This document shows, piece by piece, positions 55,575 to 63,658 of a stretch of DNA of 64,000 bases. The notes beneath the pieces were generated by a model. The model had not been told where the DNA came from. It ran no database searches and saw only the letters and a program-made list of their open reading frames with translations. The number at the start of each line of letters is the position of its first letter. Position 1 is the stretch's first letter. Made by a program: the position numbers and the translations under genes. The stretch is from Burkholderia ubonensis (GTDB taxonomy: Bacteria; Pseudomonadota; Gammaproteobacteria; Burkholderiales; Burkholderiaceae): assembly GCF_902833085.1 (NCBI RefSeq), contig NZ_CADFEB010000010.1, forward strand, positions 248,001 to 312,000, written 5' to 3'.

Positions 55575-55592
55575 CTCCGAAGGCAGGGGTTG
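55575..55592 (+). repeat. attR core (18-bp direct repeat, right copy)
   Basis: CTCCGAAGGCAGGGGTTG is identical to bases 29694-29711 in tRNA-Arg. The displaced tRNA end expected next (CTGGTTCGATCCC...) is not present; only CGCGCC from its last bases appears three bases on. This suggests a small deletion after integration. Confidence 0.85.
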
Positions 55593-55601
55593 ACGCGCCG
55601 C

Positions 55602-56102
55602 TCACCCCTGCTGCGCCAGCCGCTCGAGGAGCGCATCGATCTCCGTATCCGCGAACACCTCGATGCCGTGCTGCCGCAGCAGCGCGGCGGTGACGCCCGC
55701 GCCGGCATGTCGGTTGCCCGCAAAGCTGCCGTCGTAGATGAAGCTGCTGCCGCATGACGGGCTGCCGTCGGCCAGCAGCGCGAAACCGCAGTCGTGCGCG
55801 CGGGCCAGCGCCAGCGCCGACTCCGCGCCGGCGAGGAAAGGCGCGGTGACGTCCGTTCCGTTCATGTCGACGATGCGGGCGACGCCCGCCAGCACCCGCT
55901 GCCCGGATTCGCCGTCGGCAATTTCGGCCGGCGGCCGCGGCACGCCGAATCCCGCCGACAGCTCGGGACAGATCGGCACGAGCCGTCCTTCGCGCCGCCA
56001 CTGGTCCAGCGCCTGATGCGCGGCCGTCTTGGCCGAGCCGTTGTAGCGGACCGGTTGGCCGAGCACGCACATGCTGACCAGGATCTTCTGCTTCGTCGGC
56101 AA
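55602..56102 (-). CDS. DUF523 family protein
   Basis: 166 residues with the DUF523 hallmarks: an early SMCVLGQPVRYNG, CPELSAGFGVPRPPAEI, and AHDCGFALLADGSPSCGSSF. The conserved cysteines suggest metal or Fe-S binding. The start is taken as TTG 56102 because GAGGAG lies six bases upstream and it gives the normal N-terminus (PTKQKILVS). It is the first host gene to the right of the element. Biochemical role is not known. Confidence 0.85.
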   Translation of the reverse strand: MPTKQKILVSMCVLGQPVRYNGSAKTAAHQALDQWRREGRLVPICPELSAGFGVPRPPAEIADGESGQRVLAGVARIVDMNGTDVTAPFLAGAESALALARAHDCGFALLADGSPSCGSSFIYDGSFAGNRHAGAGVTAALLRQHGIEVFADTEIDALLERLAQQG

Positions 56103-56263
56103 TGTCGTCTCCTCGCGCGGGATGATGGAAGGGCGTGAAATTCTACGGCAAGCGTGCCGACGCGCAGCGCGTGCCGCGCGCCGCGCCGTCATGCGAGAAT
56201 CCCCCGCAACGACAACAGCAAGCGTCGATCGCGGCGGCCGTCCGCGCATCGCGCCGACCTCCG

Positions 56264-57838
56264 ATGGCTCCATTCCCGACTTCCGTCGCCGCCGCCGCAA
56301 CCGATGCGGATGCGCTGACCGATCCGCAACGCGCGCTGCTCGCACGCCTGCAGGCCTATAAGCCCGACGCACCCGATGCGCCGCTGCCCTACAGCCGCCG
56401 CCTCGCCGAAGCGGAGCACTGGCCATACGCGCATGCGCTGGCCGTGATCGACGAATACAAGCGCTTCGCGTTCCTCGCGCAGGTGGCCGGCCATCCGGTC
56501 ACGCCGTCGCACGCGGTCGATGCCGCATGGCACCTGCATCTGCAATACACGCACGAATACTGGAGCGTGTTCTGCGCCGACGTGCTGCGCGCGCCGCTGC
56601 ATCACGTGCCGGGCGTGGGCGCGCCCGACGAGGCCGCGAAGTACGCGCAGCACTACCGGCAGACGCTCGACAGCTACCGGCGGCTGTTCGGCTGCGAGCC
56701 GCCCGCGGCGATCTGGCCGCGCCCCCTGGCCGCGCCCGCCGACGCCCCGGCGCAGCGCGCCGAACCGCGCGACGGCCCGTCGGACGAGCGCGCCGCGCCG
56801 TCGCGTGCCGCGCGCGCCCAAGGCTGGCGGCGCGTCGCGAAGTTCGCGTGGCCGGCGGCGGCGATCAGCGTCGCGGCGACTTGCGCGTCCGCGAGCGACT
56901 TCAACGTGCTGGACCTCCCGGGACCGGAGTTTCTCGCGTTCTACGTGCCGCTTTGCATCGCCGCGCTGCTGCTGATCGCCGGCCTGCAGTGGATCGAGTA
57001 CCGATACCGCGCGTGGGGAACGCGCGCCCGCGAATCGTCGCCCGACCTGAGCGCGGAGGAAGCGGCCTATCTCGCGGGCGGCGGCTCGCGGATGGCGCAG
57101 GTCGCGACGCTGTCGCTCGTGCATGGCGGCGCGATCGAACTGGTGCGCCAGGCCAACGGCTGGCGGGTGCGGATCGGCGATCCGCAACACGCGGGCGCCT
57201 ATGGCGCCGACTGGGAATGGCTGAGGAAGGAGTTCGGCGGCGAGACGAGCTACCACGCGTTTCGTCAGCATCTCGCATCGCGCGAAGGCCACTGTGAGGT
57301 TGCATTGCACCGGAAAGGCTGGCTCTGGGCGCCGGGCGAGATGCGCGCGGCGTGGATGGCCGCGCGCGCGATCCTGCTGCTCGTGCTCGGCGCGGGGGCG
57401 GTGAAACTCGCGATCGGCCTGAGCCGCGGCCGGCCGGTGCTGCTGCTGATGATCTTCATGGCGGCGTTCATGGCGGCGTACCACTTCGTGGTCGGACGCC
57501 TGCCCGGCATCGGGCGCGGCGGCGTGACGCACGGCGGCCAGGCGGCGCTCGACGCGCACCGGAACGAACGCCAGGGCGACCGCGCAACCCCGGACGGGCT
57601 GCTGTGGACGGCCGCCTTGTTCGGCGCCGGTGCACTCGCCGGCACCGTGTGGGCCGAGCATATCGGCGCGCTGATGGCGCCGCCGCCCGTCGTCGCCGCG
57701 AAAACCGGCGGGTCGAGCGGTTCGTCCGACTCGGATGCGGGGGACAACAGCAGTTCGAGTTCCTGCGGCGCGTCGAGCTCGTGCAGTTCGTCGAGTTCAT
57801 GCAGCTCGAGCAGTTGCGGCGGATGTTCGAGCAGCTGA
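56264..57838 (+). CDS. TIGR04222-like membrane protein with Ser/Cys-rich tail
   Basis: 524 residues. The N-terminal ~140 (HAVDAAWHLHLQYTHEYWSV) resemble glycine-rich-domain-protein (GRDP-like) repeats. A membrane segment at about 220-240 (FYVPLCIAALLLIAGLQWIE) is followed by the TIGR04222 region with another membrane pair. The final ~50 residues are nearly all Ser, Cys and Gly. The ATG at 56264 has no strong ribosome site; a start further up is possible. Such proteins often carry low-complexity metal-binding-like tails. Function unknown. Confidence 0.75.
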   Translation: MAPFPTSVAAAATDADALTDPQRALLARLQAYKPDAPDAPLPYSRRLAEAEHWPYAHALAVIDEYKRFAFLAQVAGHPVTPSHAVDAAWHLHLQYTHEYWSVFCADVLRAPLHHVPGVGAPDEAAKYAQHYRQTLDSYRRLFGCEPPAAIWPRPLAAPADAPAQRAEPRDGPSDERAAPSRAARAQGWRRVAKFAWPAAAISVAATCASASDFNVLDLPGPEFLAFYVPLCIAALLLIAGLQWIEYRYRAWGTRARESSPDLSAEEAAYLAGGGSRMAQVATLSLVHGGAIELVRQANGWRVRIGDPQHAGAYGADWEWLRKEFGGETSYHAFRQHLASREGHCEVALHRKGWLWAPGEMRAAWMAARAILLLVLGAGAVKLAIGLSRGRPVLLLMIFMAAFMAAYHFVVGRLPGIGRGGVTHGGQAALDAHRNERQGDRATPDGLLWTAALFGAGALAGTVWAEHIGALMAPPPVVAAKTGGSSGSSDSDAGDNSSSSSCGASSSCSSSSSCSSSSCGGCSSS

Positions 57839-57846
57839 ACGCGATG

Positions 57847-57876
57847 CGAGCACGGCCGGCCGCGCTCGGGTTTTTT
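57847..57876 (+). terminator. Terminator after the Ser/Cys-rich protein gene
   Basis: CGAGC-A-CGGCC pairs with GGCCG-C-GCTCG, followed by GG and TTTTTT. It is nine bases from the stop codon and has a classic T run. Confidence 0.8.
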
Positions 57877-58137
57877 AATTTGAGATAAAAGCGGCGGCCG
57901 ATGACGCCATGCGATATCACGATGAAATCGATCGAATGCCGCTTCTGACTTAATTAATTGAAAGCTCGTCCGCGCTGAAAAATTGCCTCGACAGATATTA
58001 TTGAGATAATAAAAAAACAATTTCAGTCGATGTAAAAATAAATAGATTAAAGAAATTCGAAAGACCTCCGTAAACGACGAATGCATAAGAGGAAATTCAA
58101 CTTTGCATTGATTCGTACTTTTACGATGAGGCTTGAA
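57877..58137. promoter_or_regulatory. AT-rich control region of the chemoreceptor gene
   Basis: Bases about 57940-58080 drop far below the GC content of the window, with A and T runs such as GATAATAAAAAAAC. The stretch is free of genes and should hold the chemoreceptor promoter. The composition suits an H-NS-type silencer site. No clear sigma-28 element was identified. Confidence 0.5.
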
Positions 58138-59808
58138 ATGAAGTACTTCGCGCACAGCATCAAATTCAAGGTCGTTCTCGCATTCGCTGCCTGCGTCGCC
58201 CTGATGGCGGCGATCGGCTTATTCGGAATCAACGGCCTTGCCCGCCTCAATTCGAACGTCGCCAATGCGTATGCCGGCAATACGGTGCCGATCAGCGAAC
58301 TGTCCGAAATCCGCGCCGCCGAGTTCGGCATCCTGCTGAAATTGCGCCAGATGCAGCTCGATCGCGACCCGGCGCGGACCCGGGCCGGTATCGCGACGGT
58401 GCGCGCCGAGCAGGCGCGGCTCGACGCGACGTGGGCCCGCTATTTCCCGGACGCGGTGACGAGCGACGGCGAGCGCCGGATCGCCGAGCGGATGCGGGAC
58501 TTGCTGCCCGGCTTCCGGGCCGGGACGGACGACGCGCTCGCGGTGCTGGAAAGCGGCAGCGACGCGCCCGGCGCGGCCCTCGACCGGCTGGCGCCGACCG
58601 CCGACGCGCTGCGGCGCGCGATCGACGACAACATCGCGCTGAACATCGTCCAGGCGAAAACGTTCGCGGAGGACAGCGCCGCGACGTTCGCGCGGATCTT
58701 CTATGCCGCGATCGCGCTCGTCGGCGTCGGCGTGCTGGTCGCGGTCGGCGTATCGGCCTACCTGCTGCGGCAGATCACGCGGCCGCTCGACCGCGCGGTG
58801 CGGGTCGCCGGCGAGATCGCGGCCGGCCGGCTCGAGAACGGGATCGTCGTCGATTCGCACGACGAATTCGGCCGTCTGCTCGACGCGCTGGCCGTGATGG
58901 ACCGGCAGCTCGGCGACACGGTGCGGGGCATCAAGCGCAATGCGGAATCGGTGACGATCGCCGCGCACCAGATCGCGAGCGGCAACGCCGACCTGTCGGC
59001 GCGCACCGAAGCGCAGGCCGCGTCGCTCGAGCAGACCGCGGCGAGCATGACCGAGCTCGCGGAAACGGTGAAGCACAACGCGGACAACGCGCAGCAGGCG
59101 AACACGCTGGCGACGCGCGCGTCGGGCATCGCCGACGCCGGCAACGACGCGGTGCTCGGCATGGTCGGCACGATCGAGGAGATCAGCGCCAGTTCGAGCC
59201 GGGTTTCCGACATCACGGGCGTGATCGAGTCGATCGCGTTCCAGACCAACATCCTCGCGCTCAATGCGGCCGTCGAGGCGGCGCGCGCGGGCGAGCAGGG
59301 GCGGGGCTTCGCGGTCGTCGCGACCGAGGTGCGCAATCTCGCGCAGCGCTCGGCCGCGGCCGCGAAGGAGATCAAGGAGCTGATCGCGTCGTCGGTCGCG
59401 ATGATCCACGACGGCGCGAAACAGGCGACCGACGTCGGTGCGACGATGGGGCAGGTGAAGGTGGCGATCAAGCAGGTGTCCGACATCGTCGCCGAAATCG
59501 CCGCCGCGTCGCAGGAGCAGAGCCGCGGCATCGAGCAGGTCAATCAGGCGGTCGTGCAGATGGACGACGTCACGCAGCAGAATGCGGCGCTCGTCGAGCA
59601 GGCGGCCGCCGCGGCGCGCTCGCTCGAGGATCAGGCGGACAGCCTGAAGGACGCGATGGCCGTATTCAGCATCGCGGATGCGCGTGCCCCGGCGCACGCC
59701 CCGGCACGTGCCCGGGCCGGCGCCGCGATCGCGCATGCCGCGCCCAAGCGGCCGAAGCTGGCAACGGCGGTCGCGACGCCCGACGGCGCGGCGTGGGAGA
59801 CGTTCTGA
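58138..59808 (+). CDS. Methyl-accepting chemotaxis protein with WETF tether
   Basis: 556 residues. TM1 at about 9-30 (VVLAFAACVALMAAIGLFGI), a ~150-residue four-helix periplasmic sensor, and TM2 at about 185-207 (ARIFYAAIALVGVGVLVAVG) precede a HAMP domain and the signalling helices. The hairpin tip is EAARAGEQGRGFAVVATEVR. The protein ends in AAWETF, the pentapeptide that docks CheR/CheB. The ATG at 58138 is preferred since GAGG lies six bases upstream. The ligand is unknown. Confidence 0.93.
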   Translation: MKYFAHSIKFKVVLAFAACVALMAAIGLFGINGLARLNSNVANAYAGNTVPISELSEIRAAEFGILLKLRQMQLDRDPARTRAGIATVRAEQARLDATWARYFPDAVTSDGERRIAERMRDLLPGFRAGTDDALAVLESGSDAPGAALDRLAPTADALRRAIDDNIALNIVQAKTFAEDSAATFARIFYAAIALVGVGVLVAVGVSAYLLRQITRPLDRAVRVAGEIAAGRLENGIVVDSHDEFGRLLDALAVMDRQLGDTVRGIKRNAESVTIAAHQIASGNADLSARTEAQAASLEQTAASMTELAETVKHNADNAQQANTLATRASGIADAGNDAVLGMVGTIEEISASSSRVSDITGVIESIAFQTNILALNAAVEAARAGEQGRGFAVVATEVRNLAQRSAAAAKEIKELIASSVAMIHDGAKQATDVGATMGQVKVAIKQVSDIVAEIAAASQEQSRGIEQVNQAVVQMDDVTQQNAALVEQAAAAARSLEDQADSLKDAMAVFSIADARAPAHAPARARAGAAIAHAAPKRPKLATAVATPDGAAWETF

Positions 59809-59975
59809 CGCCGCACGCGCCGCAGCACACGCGGCCGGATGCGGCCGCGTGAAGCCGGCCGGCGCGCGGGGCGCGGATTCCGTGCCGCCGCGCGCGCAAG
59901 CCGCCCGAAGCCGCGCGCGATCCGGCGCGCCTCTTTCGAACGCCGTTCGCCGTGACGGGGACGGCTGCTTGCCCG

Positions 59976-60257
59976 ATGAACCTCTTCTCGTGCCTGACCA
60001 ATGCCGATCTCACCGTGGAGACCCTCGCCGACGCGTGCCTGCGCTTCGACGCGGCCGACCGGGATCAGCGACTGGTCGTGCAAGCACTGGCGATGCCGAT
60101 GCTTGCGCGACGCCTGACGTGGCTGCGGCTCGTGCTGCGGGCGAGCCCGGACAGCGCGGCGACGCGCTCGACGATCGAGCGGATCGAGCGCGCGCTCGCG
60201 AGCGCGCGTGCGCGGCTCGGCCCCGACGGCGAAAGTGGGACCGCCGCCACGGCGTAG
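59976..60257 (+). CDS. Hypothetical protein, 93 aa
   Basis: Short, mostly helical protein (LTNADLTVETLADACLRFDA, MLARRLTWLRLVLRASPDSA). It shows no membrane segment or known motif. The stop codon lies in the loop of a perfect 14-bp hairpin. A weak ribosome site leaves translation uncertain, but codon use fits the surrounding genes. Confidence 0.55.
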   Translation: MNLFSCLTNADLTVETLADACLRFDAADRDQRLVVQALAMPMLARRLTWLRLVLRASPDSAATRSTIERIERALASARARLGPDGESGTAATA

Positions 60258-60271
60258 CGCCGTGGCGGCGG
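60241..60271. terminator. Perfect hairpin holding a stop codon in the loop
   Basis: CCGCCGCCACGGCG pairs fully with CGCCGTGGCGGCGG around a TAG loop. The loop is the stop of the gene at 59976. No T run follows in either direction, so it may stop transcription only partly or protect the mRNA end. Confidence 0.55.
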
Positions 60272-60299
60272 TCGGCCGAATCGCCGTGAGCCGGGGGCG

Positions 60300-63200
60300 C
60301 TAGGCCGTCACCGCATCCGCCCGCGCGTGCGCCGCCTCTCCGCCACCCGCCTCGACGATCAGCGTCCAGTCGAACGCCGGCAGCGCGCAGAGCTGCTCGA
60401 CGGTGGCCGTGTAGTCGTGCGCGGCCGTGTGCAGATAGCGCACCTTGTCGGTCCACTCGGGCAGCGGCGCCTGCGACGTGGTCAGCACGACCGCCAGCAG
60501 ATCCTGTTCCGGCCGCGTCGCGACGGCCTGCAGGCTCAGCCGGACCTTGTCGAGGTCGCCTTCGGCGTCGAGGATCAGCGCGCCCGGAATCGGCGCGTCC
60601 TGCCGGACGGGCAGGCTGCCGACGGCGCCCTTGTCGACGCACTGCCGATACACCTGCCCATGGCGCGGCAGCGCCTGCTGCAGCGCGTGATGCTTGCGGA
60701 CCTTCGCCTGCGCGGTGCGTGCGAGCCCGCGGCGCAGCGCCGGGTTCGCGATCAGCCGGTCGAGCGCGTCGATCCAGGCCTCGCGCGTATCCGCGACCAG
60801 CAGGCCGTCGCAGCCGTCGTTCAGCGCGAAGCGATAGGCGGGCCGGTCGCTGACGATCGCGGCGATGCCCGCCGCCGCGTATTCCTGCCAGCGGATCGTG
60901 CTCTTGCCGGCGTGGTAGTCGTCGTCGGCGAGCGGCAGCAGCGCGATGTCCCAGCGCTGCTCCTTCAGGCGTTGCGCATACGCGTCGTAGTCGTTGAGCG
61001 CGGGCTCGAACGTGGCCGCCGGGTGCGCGGCCCAGCCGGCGGGCGCGCCGGGGCCGGCGAAGCACACCTTGACCTTGCCGGGATGGCGCGCGCAGATCGC
61101 CTGCAGCGCCGCGTCGACAAGCGCGAAGTTGTCGGCGCGCAGCGCCGCGCCGGCGATGCCGATCGTCACGCAGTCGTCGCTGCGCGTCGCCACGGGGCGG
61201 TAGAAGCGGACGAAGTCCACGCTGTCGGGCAGCACGTGGATGCGAGGGGTCTCGATCCGGTAGCGGCTCGCGGCGAACGGCGTCGACACGATCACGGCAG
61301 CCGCGTTGCGCAGCGTGAACTCGATCCCCGCGCGGGCCGTCGCGCCCTGCGCGGCGAGCGGATGCGCGGCCGGCAGGTCGGTCAGCAGGTCGTCGGTGTC
61401 GTAGATCACCGGCTTCTTGAGGCTGAAGATGGCCCACAAGCCTTCGTCCGTCAGCACGCCGGGCGTCATCCGCTGCAGCAGGATGGCGTCGGCGTCGGCC
61501 AGCACGCTGCTGTCGATCCGGCCGTCGCGAATGCCCCAGACGAGCTCCCACTCGTCGCGCAGCCGGTCGAACGGCTGCACGAGGCGAATCCGCGCCGACG
61601 CGCTTTCGGGCGGCTCGACCGAGTACACGACGAGCCGCTTGCGGCGCGGCGCGGCGTCCGCGCTCGCGGCGACGGGCGCCGGCGTCCGGTTCTGCTCCAG
61701 CAGCCGCGCATACAGCGCGCCGTGGCGCGCGGCGTTGCGGCCGACGTCGTGCCGCGCGCGGATCGTGTCCTGCGCGGCTGCGGCGAGTTGCGCGCGCGCC
61801 TGCGGATGCTCGATCAGGTGCGCGATCGCGTCGACCCACGCGTCGGCGGCGTCGGCGACGAGCCAGCCGGTGCGGCCGTGGACGATCGCGCTGCGTTCAG
61901 CGGGCGCGACGACGAGCACCGTGGCCGCGCCGGCTGCCGAGTATTCGAGCCATTCGCGCGGCGGATCGTCGTCGCGCGGCGCGAGCGGCGCCGCGACCAG
62001 CGCGAGGTCGAGCTCGGCGCGCTTCAACTGGTCCGCATACGCGTCATAGGGCGCGGGCGACGCGATCAGCGTGACGTCCGGATCGCCGTCCCAGCCGGCC
62101 GGCAGCGCCGGCCCGACGAACGACACGCGAAGCTTGCCCGGATACCGGCGCCGCAGTTCGGCGAGCCCCAGCCGGGCCTGTTCGAGACGAGGGCCGTCGA
62201 GCCCGGCGCCGGATACCGCGAGGTTCACGTGATCGCGAACGCCGGGTGCCGCGCGGTACAACTGCTCGACATCGATGTCGGTCGGCAGCACGTGGACCGA
62301 TGCGTTGACCTGCCGGTACTGCCGCGCCAGCGCCTCCGACGGCACGACGAGCGCATGCGCGCGCTGCGCGGCGTAGCGGATGTTCGCGTTGCGGCGCGCG
62401 TTGTCGGCGGCCCCGGGCGCGCCGGCGAGCAGCGTGTCGAGCGGTGCGTCGATCTCGTAGACGACCGGCTTGCCGAGCGCGAACAGCTGTTCCAGCGCAG
62501 CCGGAGACAGCAGGCCCGGCGTGTCGCCCTGCAGCACGATCAGGTCGGCGCGTTGCAGCGCGTCCGCATCGAGGCCGGCTTGCGAGACGGGAAAGCTCAG
62601 CTCCCATTCGCGCTCCAGCCTGGCGAACGGCTGCGCGAAGCGCACGCTGGCGCGTGCGTGCGCGGCCGGCTCGGCGGTCACGACCGCGATGCGCTTGCGC
62701 GGCGAGGCCGCCTGGCGGCCGGCGGCGCCGGCCGCGACGGCCTGCGCGTCGAGTTCGTCCGCGCGGGCCTGGGTCTTGTCGATGAACGTCTGCAACTGCC
62801 GCCAGAACGTTTCCTCTTCCTGCAGGTACGCGTCGCGCGCTTCGTGAACGGTGGCTTTCGCGCGGGCAATCTCCGCTTCGTCGAGCCCCCACGCGATACC
62901 CTTGCCGTCCATCACCCAGCGCTCGGCCTTCGGCATCGACGCGTCGTTCAGGATGCACACGACCGGACAGCCGCACAGCAGCGCCTCGAACGCGGCGGTC
63001 GACCACTCGTACATGTACACGCATTCGACCTGGCGAAACAGCGCCGCGAGCTCGTGCGCCGAGCGTTCCGGCACGCGGTTCGAGATCTCGATCGAATCGG
63101 CGGTGACCGGATGCAGGCTGCCGCCGCGCACCAGGTGCCGGTTGATGAAGACGGCCGTGCCGCTGCGGCGCGCGTCGTCGACGCCGTCGCTGTTGAAGAT

Positions 63201-63656
63201 GCGCGTGTCGACCAGCGGCATGCGCAGCAGGTCCGCCTGCCATCCCGCAGGCACCAGCGTCGGCCCGAACGTGAACACGAGGTCGCTCGGCTGCAGGTCG
63301 ATCGCGTTGCCCTCGACGCGGCCGGGTTCGGCAAGCAGATAGCGCGCGACGCAGCGCGTGCCGAACGGATTGGCGGAGACGATTTCCGGATAGACGGCGA
63401 TCGGGCTGCGATTCGCGTCGGCGTGCGCCTGCGCGACGTCGTTGGTCAGATGCGGCGTGCGCAGGTCCGGATGCACGCCATCCGTGTTGACGTACGCTTC
63501 GTGGCCGAGCAGGTTCAGCACGTGGCACAGGTAGTGCATCGCGCGGACGCCGCCGGACGTCTGCCGGAATTTCGGTGCGCAGACGTAGTACGGGTGGTCG
63601 AGCCGCGCAAAGATGCGCGACCCGCGGTGCGTCGGGCCGGAAGTCGGAATCGTCAT
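60300..63656 (-). CDS. Large multi-domain glycosyltransferase (three GT-B-type units)
   Basis: 1118 residues. The first ~330 form one glycosyltransferase-like unit (YMYEWSTAAFEALLCGCPVV). Two further, related units follow at about 345-680 and 705-1045. Both begin with a KR-rich beta strand (RIAVVTAEPAAHARASVRFA, RLVVYSVEPPESASARIRLV) and share FDRLRDEWEL/FARLEREWEL and DPPREWLEYSAAGAA/STIRWQEYAAAGIA donor-site blocks. It likely builds a surface polysaccharide, together with the aminotransferase beside it. Confidence 0.85.
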   Translation of the reverse strand: MTIPTSGPTHRGSRIFARLDHPYYVCAPKFRQTSGGVRAMHYLCHVLNLLGHEAYVNTDGVHPDLRTPHLTNDVAQAHADANRSPIAVYPEIVSANPFGTRCVARYLLAEPGRVEGNAIDLQPSDLVFTFGPTLVPAGWQADLLRMPLVDTRIFNSDGVDDARRSGTAVFINRHLVRGGSLHPVTADSIEISNRVPERSAHELAALFRQVECVYMYEWSTAAFEALLCGCPVVCILNDASMPKAERWVMDGKGIAWGLDEAEIARAKATVHEARDAYLQEEETFWRQLQTFIDKTQARADELDAQAVAAGAAGRQAASPRKRIAVVTAEPAAHARASVRFAQPFARLEREWELSFPVSQAGLDADALQRADLIVLQGDTPGLLSPAALEQLFALGKPVVYEIDAPLDTLLAGAPGAADNARRNANIRYAAQRAHALVVPSEALARQYRQVNASVHVLPTDIDVEQLYRAAPGVRDHVNLAVSGAGLDGPRLEQARLGLAELRRRYPGKLRVSFVGPALPAGWDGDPDVTLIASPAPYDAYADQLKRAELDLALVAAPLAPRDDDPPREWLEYSAAGAATVLVVAPAERSAIVHGRTGWLVADAADAWVDAIAHLIEHPQARAQLAAAAQDTIRARHDVGRNAARHGALYARLLEQNRTPAPVAASADAAPRRKRLVVYSVEPPESASARIRLVQPFDRLRDEWELVWGIRDGRIDSSVLADADAILLQRMTPGVLTDEGLWAIFSLKKPVIYDTDDLLTDLPAAHPLAAQGATARAGIEFTLRNAAAVIVSTPFAASRYRIETPRIHVLPDSVDFVRFYRPVATRSDDCVTIGIAGAALRADNFALVDAALQAICARHPGKVKVCFAGPGAPAGWAAHPAATFEPALNDYDAYAQRLKEQRWDIALLPLADDDYHAGKSTIRWQEYAAAGIAAIVSDRPAYRFALNDGCDGLLVADTREAWIDALDRLIANPALRRGLARTAQAKVRKHHALQQALPRHGQVYRQCVDKGAVGSLPVRQDAPIPGALILDAEGDLDKVRLSLQAVATRPEQDLLAVVLTTSQAPLPEWTDKVRYLHTAAHDYTATVEQLCALPAFDWTLIVEAGGGEAAHARADAVTA

Positions 63657-63658
63657 CG

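Larger units (their letters stand above)
29694..55592. mobile_element. P2-like integrated element with tail and lysis genes but no head genes (candidate tailocin)
   Basis: About 25.9 kb between two copies of an 18-bp repeat, the left one in tRNA-Arg. Gene order from right to left follows P2 late order from X to D (X, holins, lysin, lysB, lysC, R, then V, W, J, I, H, G-like, FI, FII, E, T, U, D). It is joined to an early region with repressor, ogr, primase and integrase. The P2 head block (Q, P, O, N, M, L) is missing. Gene S is not recognised. A second J-I-fibre-chaperone set is inserted between R and V. Confidence 0.9.

Noticed and set aside
29694..55592. Mu-like transposable phage
   Set aside because: The module 2 fibre is somewhat Mu-like, but there is a tyrosine integrase with att repeats, Ogr and P2-order tail genes, and no transposase.
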